The notes under the pieces: generated by a model
Told to the model about the DNA's origin: nothing
The model's input: the letters and a program-made list of their open reading frames with translations, nothing else
The model's database searches: none
Source: Monodelphis domestica
Taxonomy: Eukaryota > Chordata > Mammalia > Didelphimorphia > Didelphidae
Direction of reading: 5' to 3'
Assembly (NCBI RefSeq): GCF_027887165.1
Contig: NC_077232.1
Location: forward strand, 2,409,064 to 2,473,063
DNA: 64,000 nucleotides
In this document: positions 36,701 through 42,959 of the stretch, one piece after another
Position numbering within the stretch: the stretch's first letter is position 1
Layout of the letters: each line of letters begins with the position of its first letter
Made by a program: the position numbers and the translations under genes

Positions 36701-37729
36701 AAGGGCTCTGAGGTCTGTCTCTGATCACAGCTGAAATATCAAGCTTACTTGTGGGATTCATATTATTGAAAAGACAATGGAGAAGCTAAAGAGCTTGTGT
36801 TCAAAACCCAACTCTACTTCTTATTTTGAGTGTGGGAGACCCTCTTTCTCTCTCTGGGACTTAGCCTCCTTTTTTGAGAGGGGTGAAAATAGAAAGTCTT
36901 TTCTAGGGAATGCATTGAAGACATTTATTATGGGCTTCCTGGGTGCCAAGGCATGGAAATATGAATATATGCTCTAAGTCCTATGATCTATGAATGCCTT
37001 TACTTTCCAGGAAAATACATTCCCTGTCCAGAGTCCTGGTGAGCAACGATGAACTCCAGCCCATCATCTTTAAGGAGATCATTCACTCAGTCAGGTTTAT
37101 AAGCCTGTTAAGTTCCTATAGGCACTGGGGATGCTCCTTATGCAAAATCAGGAGGGCTCAATGTATGACCTTGAGAAAGTCACAGACTCCTCTGCCTCAG
37201 TGCCCCTATCTGATAAAATGGTCGTCTATGCTCCTGTACTAGCTCATAAACCAGGAGAGCTTAAGCAAAGCCCCACACAGTTAAACTGAGGCTCAGGATG
37301 GTTTTGACTCACCCATGATATTGCAGTAAGTGCCAGAGGCAGGTCTTGAATCCCTTCCTCTGATCCCACAGTCAGTATTCTTAACCTTGTACTATATTTA
37401 TAACAGCCTTTTGAGATCATAGTAAAAGTATGAGGAAAACTCAAGAGAGTGACTTGCACAAGGCTACGCAGCCAGTAAGAGTTTGAGCAAGGTCTTTCCT
37501 GACTCTGAATTCCACCCTGCTCCCACTCCACCACACGGCTTTAGTTCCTTCCTAGGAACTCTTTTTCCATGGTTCCTTCCTTCAGGTGATCGTGCCTTCA
37601 GAATGCTGGTTCTCTTCCTGGTGTGGTGGCTCCATCCTGACTGGTCTGAATTCTTTTCAACATATGTGGATCTATGATTATGAATATCAGGACATTGGCG
37701 CTACCATCATCCATCGTAGATGCTTCTGA
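11612..37729 (+). CDS. Divergent actin-family gene, 8 coding exons found (whole span)
   Basis: A spliced actin paralogue. Exons: 11612-11751, 17274-17402, 22449-22559, 25186-25270, 26609-26770, 27974-28156, 34786-34967 and 37586-37729. Phases agree across every junction and no exon contains a stop; together they encode about 378 residues against about 375 for canonical actin. Retained actin hallmarks (muscle numbering) are D11, S14, K18, the KYPIEHG block with His73, NWDDMEK, YVAIQ with Gln137, [11 protein letters not shown], the CGG of the third nucleotide loop and the C-terminal HRRCF with the penultimate Cys. Changed sites include G15 to R, D154 to N, G158 to Q, H161 to Y and K336 to W, so ATP binding or hydrolysis is probably altered. 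Intron positions match those I recall for smooth-muscle actins, pointing to DNA-level duplication. Filament formation and tissue are unknown; testis is a guess by analogy with other divergent mammalian actin-like proteins. The ATG exon is not identified. I do not recognise a named orthologue. Confidence 0.9.
12040..12300 (-). repeat. MIR SINE, reverse
   Basis: Reads caataataatcaccagcact ... gggctaagcactttacaact ... ccccattttgcagctgagaa ... cttgcccagggacacatagc, the reverse of the MIR core and tail. It lies in intron 1 of the actin-like gene. Confidence 0.85.
13258..13440 (-). repeat. L2 3'-end fragment, reverse
   Basis: cagcacttagtaagtgcctatgatgtgccaagcactgg ... gtcccttctctcaagggact is reversed L2. 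It lies directly beside the (TTCC)n tract that follows. Confidence 0.7.
13466..14196 (+). repeat. Long (TTCC)n microsatellite, about 730 bp
   Basis: Nearly pure tetranucleotide with interspersed ccct variants, a continuous polypyrimidine tract on the + strand. It generates spurious frames of 250-272 codons of Leu/Pro/Ser/Phe or Glu/Gly/Arg/Lys on the two strands. It lies in intron 1. Confidence 0.98.
14200..15035. other. Unassigned intronic stretch
   Basis: Within intron 1. No gene or clear repeat recognised; a short tatgtatgtatataccgatatacac alternating stretch lies near 14965. Confidence 0.4.
15050..15355 (+). repeat. CR1/L3-type LINE 3' end
   Basis: ttctgcttggcctggaaggc ... gtgagcttcccatccctggaggtcttcaagcagg ... 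is the recognisable CR1/L3 3' end motif. Confidence 0.6.
15500..15685 (-). mobile_element. Marsupial tRNA-derived SINE, reverse
   Basis: Reverse of the SINE at 50235: ttgattctaaggcagaagag, cttgcccagggtcacactca and ctactgagccacctggatggcc are shared. It lies in intron 1. Confidence 0.85.
15690..16596. other. Unassigned intronic stretch
   Basis: Intron 1; chance frames only, no family recognised. Confidence 0.35.
16597..16704 (+). repeat. Two-copy tandem duplication, unit about 54 bp
   Basis: agggcactcagaccttgtct ... cctctgacg is followed by agggcactcagatctttgtct ... cttctgaca, two diverged copies side by side in intron 1. Confidence 0.8.
16705..17273. other. Intronic sequence, possibly an old repeat tail
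   Basis: A-rich end (17090-17140, aaaaagaaagaaaacgaaaag) after gtggaattgcttgtccact looks like the tail of an interspersed element, family not identified. Confidence 0.3.
17274..17402 (+). CDS. Actin-like gene, exon for codons 42-84
   Basis: 129 bp, the same length as the smooth-muscle actin exon for codons 42-84, with acceptor ccttttacag and donor AAG|gtcagt. The D-loop half is diverged (Met44 position is Lys, Met47 position is kept), while the second half, [17 protein letters not shown], is nearly canonical and includes His73, which is methylated in actins. By hand alignment about half the residues are identical to vertebrate actin. The intron after DDMEK is typical of smooth-muscle actin genes. 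Confidence 0.93.
17640..17775 (-). repeat. L2 3'-end fragment, reverse
   Basis: tcaataaacatttatgaagt ... gtatgccaagcactctacca ... ccttgccttcaaggac matches reversed L2, intron 2. Confidence 0.7.
18265..18483 (-). repeat. MIR SINE, reverse
   Basis: tcaagcacctactatgtggc ... gctaagcactttacagatat ... ctgttttacagttgaagaaa, reversed MIR, cut at its far end by the hAT insertion that follows. Confidence 0.8.
18492..21452 (+). mobile_element. hAT DNA transposon, about 2.96 kb, with 8-bp target duplication
   Basis: The element is bounded by the exact 8-bp duplication ctctagaa (18484-18491 and 21453-21460), the hallmark of hAT elements. Termini form imperfect inverted repeats: left ccgtgatggtgaacc, right ggttgcccatcacta, and both ends carry the word gacacac just inside. 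It contains a decayed transposase. It sits in intron 2 of the actin-like gene and in the same orientation. Confidence 0.93.
19290..21087 (+). pseudogene. Decayed hAT transposase (BED finger and hATC domain)
   Basis: A BED-type zinc finger is still readable near 19338 (CILC ... NRHFEINH). The RNase-H-like core starts with [16 protein letters not shown] near 19785, giving the first catalytic Asp, and [12 protein letters not shown] near 19975. The C-terminal dimerisation region reads [20 protein letters not shown] near 20975. The style resembles the family that gave rise to ZBED5 and the C-terminus of GTF2IRD2. Stops and frameshifts (for example near 19334, 19836, 20125, 20419, 20541) break it, so it is a fossil. 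Confidence 0.9.
21590..22320 (+). mobile_element. Old L1 3'-end fragment (tentative)
   Basis: gcaaaatgggcagaaccagaacc, atgagcagaaccagaacagtttacacagtaac and the closing A/G-rich tail near 22305 resemble the 3' end of older marsupial L1s. It lies directly upstream of the codon 85-121 exon. Confidence 0.45.
22449..22559 (+). CDS. Actin-like gene, exon for codons 85-121
   Basis: A 111-bp exon too short to stand out as an open frame. It reads [20 protein letters not shown] followed by [17 protein letters not shown], matching the canonical block [21 protein letters not shown] and TEAPLNPKANREKMTQ. Acceptor is cctaag and donor is GAG|gtaagc, both phase 0, and the length equals that of the corresponding smooth-muscle actin exon. 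It joins the exon ending NWDDMEK to the one starting VMFESF without a gap, which makes the assignment firm. Confidence 0.95.
22858..22909 (+). repeat. (TG)n microsatellite
   Basis: 26 TG dinucleotides in a row, intron 3. Confidence 0.98.
22930..23130 (+). repeat. CR1/L3-like 3' end
   Basis: attggaagtttgcaagcaaaggtttaatggctg resembles the L3 motif ggaggtcttcaagcagaggttggatggcc; intron 3. Confidence 0.4.
23145..23260 (-). repeat. L2 3'-end fragment, reverse
   Basis: caattcaatgaacatttggt ... gctagaaatgcaaagataaa ... ctgtcttagagaacttctag, reversed L2. Confidence 0.6.
23303..23562 (+). mobile_element. hAT (Charlie-like) fragment, left part
   Basis: Starts with the terminus gccggggtccccaatctttttacacaggggg followed by gccagttcactgtccctcag, a well-known hAT end, possibly of the OposCharlie (OC1) group. 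It carries a telomeric array inside and is interrupted at 23563 by a solo LTR; the body resumes at 24744. Confidence 0.6.
23383..23470 (+). repeat. Interstitial telomeric (CCCTAA)n array
   Basis: About a dozen CCCTAA units on the + strand with one 13-bp non-telomeric break (atacgtttctatc near 23399-23411) and two variant units (ctctaa, tcctaa). It lies inside the hAT fragment in intron 3. Confidence 0.97.
23563..24739 (-). mobile_element. Solo ERV LTR inside the hAT fragment
   Basis: 1177 bp, TGTGAGATTT ... GGTTTACA, flanked by the 4-bp duplication ccac (23559-23562 and 24740-24743). The minus strand carries AATAAA near 23767, so the LTR reads on the minus strand. It shares its end (cataagtctgagaaatttta) with the LTR at 5317-6270, so the two are family members. 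No coding sequence. Confidence 0.88.
24744..24915 (+). mobile_element. hAT fragment, right part
   Basis: caaaggattatgtcactgg ... continues the hAT body after the LTR and ends near the GC-rich tcagggggctgcagggggcc. No clean right terminus was seen, so it is truncated. Confidence 0.45.
25186..25270 (+). CDS. Actin-like gene, exon for codons 122-150
   Basis: 85 bp, exact family length, acceptor ctcttgcag and donor CTG|gtgagt. It encodes [16 protein letters not shown] and then [13 protein letters not shown]; the catalytic-water-positioning Gln137 of YVAIQ is kept. It ends one base into the glycine codon, matching the phase of the next exon. Confidence 0.95.
25690..26608. other. CpG-rich stretch in intron 4 of the actin-like gene
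   Basis: The intron just upstream of the codon 151-204 exon is visibly richer in G+C and CpG than the rest of the window (gcggccgctccgg near 26320, gccgggg and cggcggac near 26550-26580). Several chance open frames arise from this composition. It could be an internal CpG island or a local GC-biased conversion patch; no TATA or other promoter element was recognised. Confidence 0.4.
26609..26770 (+). CDS. Actin-like gene, exon for codons 151-204
   Basis: 162 bp, exact family length, acceptor tcttccag and donor ATGG|gtgagg. It encodes the second phosphate loop as [18 protein letters not shown]; canonical actin has IVLDSGDGVTHTVPIYEG. Asp154 is Asn, Gly158 is Gln and His161 is Tyr, the sites linked to Mg-ATP coordination and hydrolysis, while Asp157 is kept. 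Codons are much richer in G and C at third positions than in the neighbouring exons, in line with the CpG-rich intron just upstream. Confidence 0.94.
27005..27112 (+). repeat. (CA)n-rich imperfect tract
   Basis: cacacgcatgcaggcacactcacacgtgt and similar alternating purine-pyrimidine repeats, intron 5. Confidence 0.85.
27120..27310 (+). repeat. L2 fragment, sense
   Basis: gagcaccaagtacaaactct ... gctggcagtgaaagcccttc ... matches the sense strand of the L2 3' region; intron 5. Confidence 0.6.
27690..27880 (+). mobile_element. Marsupial tRNA-derived SINE
   Basis: ggcagctgggtggctcaggg ... tcctgggttcaaatttgact ... gtgaccctgggcaagtcact; same family as 50235-50435. It lies 95 bp before the codon 205-267 exon. 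Confidence 0.88.
27974..28156 (+). CDS. Actin-like gene, exon for codons 205-267
   Basis: 183 bp, three codons shorter than the usual 192, so the frame is kept. It encodes [20 protein letters not shown] (Lys213 and Glu214 retained), then a shortened subdomain-4 segment, LPDGRIISV and [11 protein letters not shown] chose the gtatgt donor at 28157 because it leaves the phase needed by the next exon; reading through would reach a stop at 28189. The shortening falls in the region that is ATAASSSS-like in canonical actin. Confidence 0.9.
28160..29560. other. Intron 6, left part, mostly unassigned
   Basis: A short (CA)n at 28201-28235 and an L2 scrap at 28388-28435 (cttattcagtgcctgccctgtgctaggc). 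Otherwise no gene or repeat is recognised. Confidence 0.4.
29565..29865 (+). repeat. (GA)n / (GACA)n-rich microsatellite
   Basis: A pure GA run at 29653-29728 is followed by gagacaga repeats. It creates spurious Arg/Glu frames on + and Leu/Ser frames on -. Intron 6. Confidence 0.97.
29870..30175 (+). repeat. CR1/L3-type LINE 3' end
   Basis: gccttgttctgcttggccat ... gtccctttcagtggaggtattcaagcagaggttgc ... matches the CR1/L3 3' end, as at 15050. Confidence 0.65.
30283..31420 (-). mobile_element. 5'-truncated L1, minus strand
   Basis: Poly-T, then 3' UTR (gtctacatccccaatcatat) and the reverse complement of the C-terminal end of ORF2 up to ttttgtttgtacaaaatctt. It is flanked by gagctgag (30275-30282 and 31421-31428). 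It lies in intron 6, opposite to the gene. Confidence 0.92.
31570..31740 (-). repeat. MIR fragment, reverse
   Basis: gaggccttagaggtaaagcaacctgcccaagatcatg ... gctggattccaacccagact, reversed MIR. Confidence 0.55.
32110..32350 (+). mobile_element. Marsupial SINE with RTE-type tail (Mar1-like)
   Basis: gagtttgaatctggcctcagac ... gaaggaaatggcaagccact ... ccaagaaaacctcac shows the tRNA-like head and the RTE-shared tail; counterpart of the reversed copy at 56045. Confidence 0.75.
32380..33520 (-). mobile_element. CR1/L3 LINE relic, minus strand
   Basis: ttctatgccttcatccaa-like text (33117-33135), ggaccaaatagag and, on the minus strand, [10 protein letters not shown] near 33360, the conserved RT A-motif of CR1-type LINEs. 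It is interrupted by a THER SINE at 32735-32960. Confidence 0.8.
32735..32960 (+). repeat. THER/MIR SINE
   Basis: taagtggtatagtggataga ... cctgagttcaaatgcagcct ... ctgtatgaccctgggcatgt ... ataatatttgcaaaacactt. Confidence 0.85.
33747..33791 (+). repeat. (CA)n microsatellite
   Basis: 22 uninterrupted CA units, intron 6. Confidence 0.98.
34320..34415 (+). repeat. L2 3'-end fragment
   Basis: gacttagctccttgagaaca ... cctcaataagtgtgtgttgactgactgac, canonical L2 terminus 370 bp before the codon 268-327 exon. Confidence 0.75.
34786..34967 (+). CDS. Actin-like gene, exon for codons 268-327
   Basis: 182 bp, exact family length, acceptor ttcctcccag and donor AAG|gtagtt. It encodes the hydrophobic-plug side as [13 protein letters not shown], then [27 protein letters not shown] and ERRMVKEL. 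The third nucleotide loop, GGTTMYPG in canonical actin, is GGSMAFPG here. It follows a 6.6-kb intron packed with L1, CR1/L3 and SINE relics. Confidence 0.94.
34968..37270. other. Intron 7, mostly unassigned
   Basis: No gene recognised. A MIR-like scrap lies near 35290-35420. The stretch 35700-36650 has LTR-like text (aagcactttattggaaatta near 35881) but no ends could be fixed. Confidence 0.35.
37275..37510 (-). repeat. MIR fragment, reverse
   Basis: ctgaggctcaggatggtttt ... gtgccagaggcaggtcttga ... tgacttgcacaaggctacgc, decayed MIR pieces just before the last exon. Confidence 0.45.
37586..37729 (+). CDS. Actin-like gene, terminal exon and stop codon
   Basis: 144 bp including TGA, acceptor ccttcag. 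It encodes the C-terminus [20 protein letters not shown] and ends [16 protein letters not shown], against EYDESGPSIVHRKCF in canonical actin; Cys374 and the final Phe are kept, Lys336 is Trp. The length equals the last coding exon of vertebrate actins. Confidence 0.95.
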   Translation: MIVPSECWFSSWCGGSILTGLNSFQHMWIYDYEYQDIGATIIHRRCF

Positions 37730-37818
37730 GCTTGGTCCTACCCCCCCGCCCCCCACACACACACCAGGCCATTCTATCTTGCTTCCAACTCCAAACTTCT
37801 CCTCCTGAGGTAGCCCTC

Positions 37819-37824
37819 AATAAA
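37819..37824 (+). promoter_or_regulatory. AATAAA polyadenylation signal of the actin-like gene
   Basis: An AATAAA hexamer lies 90 bp after the stop codon with a GT-rich stretch downstream (gtctggggtg), which gives a short 3' UTR of about 110 bases. It sits before the solo LTR at 37913, so the gene does not depend on the LTR for its end. Confidence 0.65.
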
Positions 37825-37912
37825 AGTCTGGGGTGCCAACACCCATTCTGTTGACCTTATTTCTGAAGGTTCAACCTTGAATCTTCTTTGAGGCAAATGT
37901 TAGAGATAATAA

Positions 37913-38405
37913 TGTATGTGGTGGGGATAGAGACAGCCCCTCACAATGAAAATTTGGAGTCAGAGGGTATGAGCAGAAAAGACAGACTTTTTATTTCTTT
38001 TTCATGAAAAGGGGCATCACCCTCTGATCATGGACAAGTACGCCCTCTTATAGCCGAACCCCACCTTTATAGGCTTTAACCACAAGCCCCCCTCTTTTCC
38101 CTGACTGCCCTCACCCCACCCCCCCAGAAAATGGCGAGCCAAGACTCCCAAGCTAAGATTTTCCAACTTGGACTAAACTTAAGATCTAAGACTTTACCCA
38201 ACCAGAAAACAGCACAACCACAACTTAGAACACCTGTAGCATGCTGGGGCCGACTACTCTGGGCAAAGCCCAGCAAAAGCAGGGGGGTTCATGATTAGAG
38301 GGTTCTGGGGATAAAACACTTGTTAGCATGCTTGGAAATAGCCCACAGCTCAGCCAGAGGGTTTTGAGAAACATGTTCTGAGAGCAACACAGCCCACTTC
38401 TCACA
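37913..38405 (-). mobile_element. Solo ERV LTR, 493 bp, just past the actin-like gene
   Basis: TGTATGTGG ... CTTCTCACA, flanked by ataa (37909-37912 and 38406-38409). AATAAA on the minus strand near 37993 sets the orientation. It starts about 90 bp after the gene's polyadenylation signal. No coding sequence. Confidence 0.8.
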
Positions 38406-38460
38406 ATAATAACTTCAGGATTTACTCCCAGCAAGGTAGTTATGAAGCTGAAATGAGAGA

Positions 38461-38503
<43 letters not shown>
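38461..38503 (+). repeat. (CA)n microsatellite within a THER tail
   Basis: 21 CA units. Flanking text (gaagctgaaatgagagat before, taaagtgctttgcaaatttta after) is THER/MIR sense sequence. Confidence 0.95.
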
Positions 38504-38504
<1 letters not shown>

Positions 38505-38599
38505 ACATGCACACACATGCATGTCTATTTACATAAAGTGCTTTGCAAATTTTAAAGTACCATGTAAGTGATGCTAGAGGAGCAAATGAAATCATGTAT

Positions 38600-38830
38600 G
38601 TTTCTTTTCATAATAACATTTATTAATAATATTTTAAATTGCAGGAGGTGGGTCTAATGACAGTAACACTGGGAAGTAGGTAATATTTTCATGCCCCTTT
38701 TACAGATGACAAAACTGAGGCACATCAGGGTTAACTGATTTGCAGCTAGTAAATATCTGAAGCCAGATTGGAATTCATGTCTTCTTGACTGAAGACCCAG
38801 TGACATTCTTTCCTCTGTGCCCTCTAGCTG
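38600..38830 (-). repeat. MIR SINE, reverse
   Basis: catgccccttttacagatgacaaaactgagg ... gatttgcagctagtaaatat ... cctctagctgcc. Confidence 0.75.
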
Positions 38831-39076
38831 CCTGGGTGATTTATAAGCTATCCTTGGGAGGATCGCTGGAAATAAAGTTACTTAAAGGTTCTGACAATGG
38901 GGCTCCAACCTCAGAGAGCCACCTGAACCCAAGATCAGGACTGACTATTCAGCTTCATGAACCTGAAGTCTTTTTTGATTGTGAGAATGAATCTGTGTCT
39001 AATTTTTGCAGCTCTAATGTGGATCTAGCTCTGTGAAAGACCATAGGCTTGGGTTTAATGAATAGCATCCACTTGC

Positions 39077-39077
<1 letters not shown>

Positions 39078-39133
<56 letters not shown>

Positions 39134-39565
39134 CTCTCGGTAACCGAGGATGACAATTATCTTTGTGCATTTTTGTGCACAAAGACAATTGTGCATGAAG
39201 ATTTAAGTGGAAAAGTCATTGCACAGAGACAGTCCCACTCTCTCGGCGTTGGAAGCCTGGGTCCAGTGGCATGAAAAGTCGTTACACCTGGAGACTTCCT
39301 CAGCTGCATTGGGTGGTCGTGTTGTCCTTTGTGCTCCAACACGCCCTGAGCACTCCACAGTGCTTTGCTGCGTCGCCCTCTCAGCCGTTGAACCTTCTTG
39401 TTGGTTTCTTCCGTCTGTTCCGCCGAAGCAGTCTTCACATGCTGGGTGAGCAAAGCCCTGGTTCACCAGGGGTCGATGACCCGATGGCTACTCTCACAAG
39501 GTTTAGCCGGCCTGTCAAAGCCGTTGCCCGGGGTATGACCGCTGCCACATGCTAGCAGCTACTGG
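39078..39565 (-). mobile_element. RTE-like retroposon with (CTA)n 3' tail, copy 1
   Basis: On the minus strand, about 430 bp of unique sequence ends ...ttaccgagaga and runs into a pure CTA repeat (39078-39132, 18 units on + as TAG). Short tandem-repeat tails instead of poly-A are typical of RTE-clade elements and their SINEs. Copy 2 is at 54085-54392. Confidence 0.6.
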
Positions 39566-40229
39566 GAGCCACAAGTGAGAGCTGGGTGTCAGGTGAGGGT
39601 CAGAGGCTGGAGAGATGCCCTAGGAGGGCACGACAAGCCCTCCATACCAGAGATACTACCCCTCCCTGAGCACCCCATCCACATGCACACACTTCTATAT
39701 AGACATCATCCAGCTATCTCAGCCTTGAGAAAGAGTTCTCATGCCAAACAATCTGAGTTCTTCCATAATGCCTTGTATGGAGCATATTCTCTTGCTTCTG
39801 CTCCAGATGCATGAGTCACTTAGCCCTCTGGGATTCAGCTTCCCCCTTTTAACACTTGGGATAACAGCCCTTGCTTCTGTCCAGGTAAGAGACTTCATGA
39901 CTTTCCATTTGCAAAGGCATTAACTCTATGATTGATCATCTTTATTACTAGTTCATGGTGTGACAGTGACACTCACTCCATCCCTTCTTCAGACTATAAC
40001 AGTTTTGATCTGGAATTCAACTGAATGAGAAAGAAGGCTGAGAATATGGATAGAAACCTCTCTGCTGGGGATAGGGGGAAATGAATCTTTGCTTTTGGTT
40101 GCTTTAAAAATTTATCAGAGACTTGAACACTACGTCCCCATATCCAGGAATCCTAGAGTCCCAGAGCCAAAAGATACATGAGGACAGAGTCCATCTTGTC
40201 CCTAAAAAGGAATTCTCTCAAAAGGGATG

Positions 40230-40830
40230 GGTGAGATGGAATGGGCAAATTATATAACATAAAGAGGAATGAAAAATTATTATAGTAGAGGGGAGGATGA
40301 GGGTGGTGGTGGGCAATGCTTAACTTAACTTTAATGCTTTACTCTAATTGTACCTGGTTCAGAGAGGGAATAACAACTATACTCATTAGGGTATAGAATC
40401 CTATTTTACCCTGCAGAGAAGAAGAAGGGGAATAAGACAAGGAAAGGGAGGTGGTAATAGTAAGAAGGGGGAAATGAAGGGGTGATAAAAAGCAAAACAC
40501 TGGTGAGGAGGAACAGAGTAAAAGGGAAAAAAAAACAGAATTAAAAGGGGAAAATAAGATGGAGGGGAATACACAGTTTTAATCATAACTGTGAATGTGA
40601 ACGGGATGAACTCACCCATAAAATGGAAGCAGATAGCATAGTGGATTTAAAAAACCAGAATTCTACTATATGTTGTTTACAAGAAACACATTTGAGGCAG
40701 GGTGACACACAGAGATGGTAAGGGACTGGAGCAGAATTTATTATGCATCATCTAAAGGGGGAAAAAGTGGGAATAGCAATCATGATCTCAAATAAAGCTA
40801 AAATAAAAAAGAGAAATTCTCTCTATACTG
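40230..40830 (+). mobile_element. L1 fragment: spacer and start of ORF2
   Basis: A purine-rich spacer is followed by gtgaacgggatgaactcacccataaaatgg and cttgtttacaagaaacacatttgag-like text, homologous to 44640-44900 of the full-length L1. It breaks off near 40830. Confidence 0.88.
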
Positions 40831-41330
40831 TCCCTGACAAGGAACCATCCAGACACTACTGGAAAAGGGAGCCATACTTTGATATCTATACCCCCATTCC
40901 CTTTTGGGCCAATTTGAATTTTTATCAAGTTCTCTCCCATACCCCCTAAAGCCTATAGAAAGCCTAAATCGGCTTCTTTGAAACTTTCCCTTACAGTTCC
41001 TGATTCTACTTTCTGGGACCAAAAAGAACAAATCTCATGCTCTTTTAGATGATAGCCTTCTGGATGCCTAGGGACAGCTGTCACATGCCCTCGAGCCTTT
41101 TCTTCTGGCTAAACATATCCATTCCTTCAGCTTGTGCTCATCTGTCATGGACCCCAAACCCTTCTTAAGCACCTTTCTTTGGATATTCTTTAGATCCTTA
41201 AGATCCTCCTAGAACTGGGATACTTAGAGCTGAACACAACATTCCAGATGGGGTTTGACCAGGCCAGAAGACAGAAGGACCCTGATGGACAGTTCTGTGA
41301 TTCTCTTGGTAAAAAGCCCATTTACTAAAG
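40831..41330 (-). repeat. CR1/L3-like relic
   Basis: gctgaacacaacattccagatggggtttgaccagg at 41230 is the reverse-strand motif of CR1/L3 3' UTRs. The left half (40831-41080) is unassigned. Confidence 0.5.
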
Positions 41331-41409
41331 GTCATCTCAGGCAGTCAGTGAGCTCTGCCTTAGGCTAACTTCCTAAGCACCTTCATTTACTACTACTTTT
41401 GAGCCCTAG

Positions 41410-41615
41410 GATCTAGGAGCTCAGTGGTACAGAAGAGAAAGCGATGGACTTGGAGTCAAGAAGACCTGAGTTCAAATTCTACCTTGGACATGTATTAATC
41501 TCTACTTTAGTTTCCTCACTTTTAGAATGGGGGTCATAGTAGCACCTATCCCACAAGATGGTTATGATGAGTGAATTAAATCATGTAGGAAAAAATGCTT
41601 TGCAAACCTTAAAGG
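41410..41615 (+). repeat. THER/MIR SINE
   Basis: gagctcagtggtacagaaga ... cctgagttcaaattctacct ... aaaaatgctttgcaaacctt. Confidence 0.75.
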
Positions 41616-41619
41616 GCTG

Positions 41620-42165
41620 TGTGTGTGTACACACTCCACCCACTCTCACATATATGCACACACATGCATGTGTACAGAGGTATGTGTCTGATATACACAC
41701 ATGTACATGTGTGTACCTTATACACATGATGTGTATACATAGAATTATACCTGATCTATATATGGGATGCACACATGTATGCATGTATTTACATAGATAT
41801 ACATATATAATTTAGGATACACTGAGTATATGGGAAGCACTGTGCAAATACATGTGTGCTCATATGTACATATGTACATAGACATGCTTCTATGTCTAGA
41901 TATACACACCATATAGGATTGCACACCTGTAGGAACATACATGTATGTGCATATATACCCGTGTGCACACATGCGACACATCTGCATGCACATACACATA
42001 TACACATGTGTATATCATTATAATACAGAGTCTACATATATAGGGTACATGTGTATATATGTGTGTGTATATACATTTGTGCATGTTTATACAGACAGAC
42101 ATGTATATATAAAATCTAGGATATACACACATCTATACATATAGATACACACACATTCAGACACC
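41620..42165 (+). repeat. Long alternating purine-pyrimidine tract
   Basis: More than 500 bp of interrupted (TG/CA/TA) steps such as cacacatgtacatgtgtg. It directly abuts the THER SINE. Confidence 0.9.
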
Positions 42166-42400
42166 CGTAATTTATTGTTGTTGCTTTTATTACGATGACT
42201 CTGAGCTCTTGGGTGGGGGGCTGCTACAGGCTTTGAGGCTGGGGAATACTCAGCTTGTGGTCTTACCGCATTTCTGAGGCCAGAGTCTCTTCCCCAGACC
42301 CAGACTGTGCCCATCACTTGCTCTGGAGGTTCACAAGACACTAAACAAGGAAATCCACAATTTTAGATACAAAAGTTCTGTTGAAAGTTGATACTTTAGA

Positions 42401-42959
42401 CTTCCGGGTAATCATGGCTGCAATCTAGACGCCGCACGCTTCCTCTCCCCGGCACCGAACGAAATAGACTACATCAAAGGAGCATAAAATCACCTTTGGA
42501 GGAACAGAAGGACTCCCCAGTACCCCACAGAGGCAAAGGTACGTGGGGCTTGAACATTTCCACACTAAAATAAGAAGGAAAAGCTTGCACAGAAAAGTGA
42601 ACTGAGCCGCCCTTCCCCCACCCCACCTCCCCCACTAAACCAGAGTGAGCTACCTGAGCGCTCACCGGGACAGCGAGTGAGTGGGGAGCGTCTCTGTCTG
42701 GGGGGGCACTCCAGGGTCCTTGGGATCTGGGGACTGCCAGGAAAAAACGTCTCAGGGCGCTTTCACTGGAGAATCCAGCGGACCTGGACTTGGGGCGGGC
42801 TGCGCTGAACAACGCGCGCTGATTTATCTGGGCGGAGCTGAATACCTGGGCTCTGAGGCTGGGAAGAACTAGTCTGAAGCAACCTAAATTCACAGAAAAA
42901 CCACACATATAACCCAGATCCCAGACCAAAAAGGAAAGGGAAATAAAACCACCAAAGGG
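42401..42959 (+). promoter_or_regulatory. L1 5' UTR (internal promoter region)
   Basis: 560 bp upstream of ORF1, GC- and CpG-richer than the body (gacgccgcacgct, aacaacgcgcgctgat), beginning cttccgggtaatcatggctg. L1s carry an internal Pol II promoter here; this is assigned from position. Confidence 0.6.

Noticed and set aside
11612..37729. Actin-like locus as a processed pseudogene
   Set aside because: It has seven introns at ancestral positions with consensus splice sites, no A-tail and no stops.
38955..39196. Poly-Tyr or poly-Thr frames
   Set aside because: Translation of the (TAG)n repeat; not coding.
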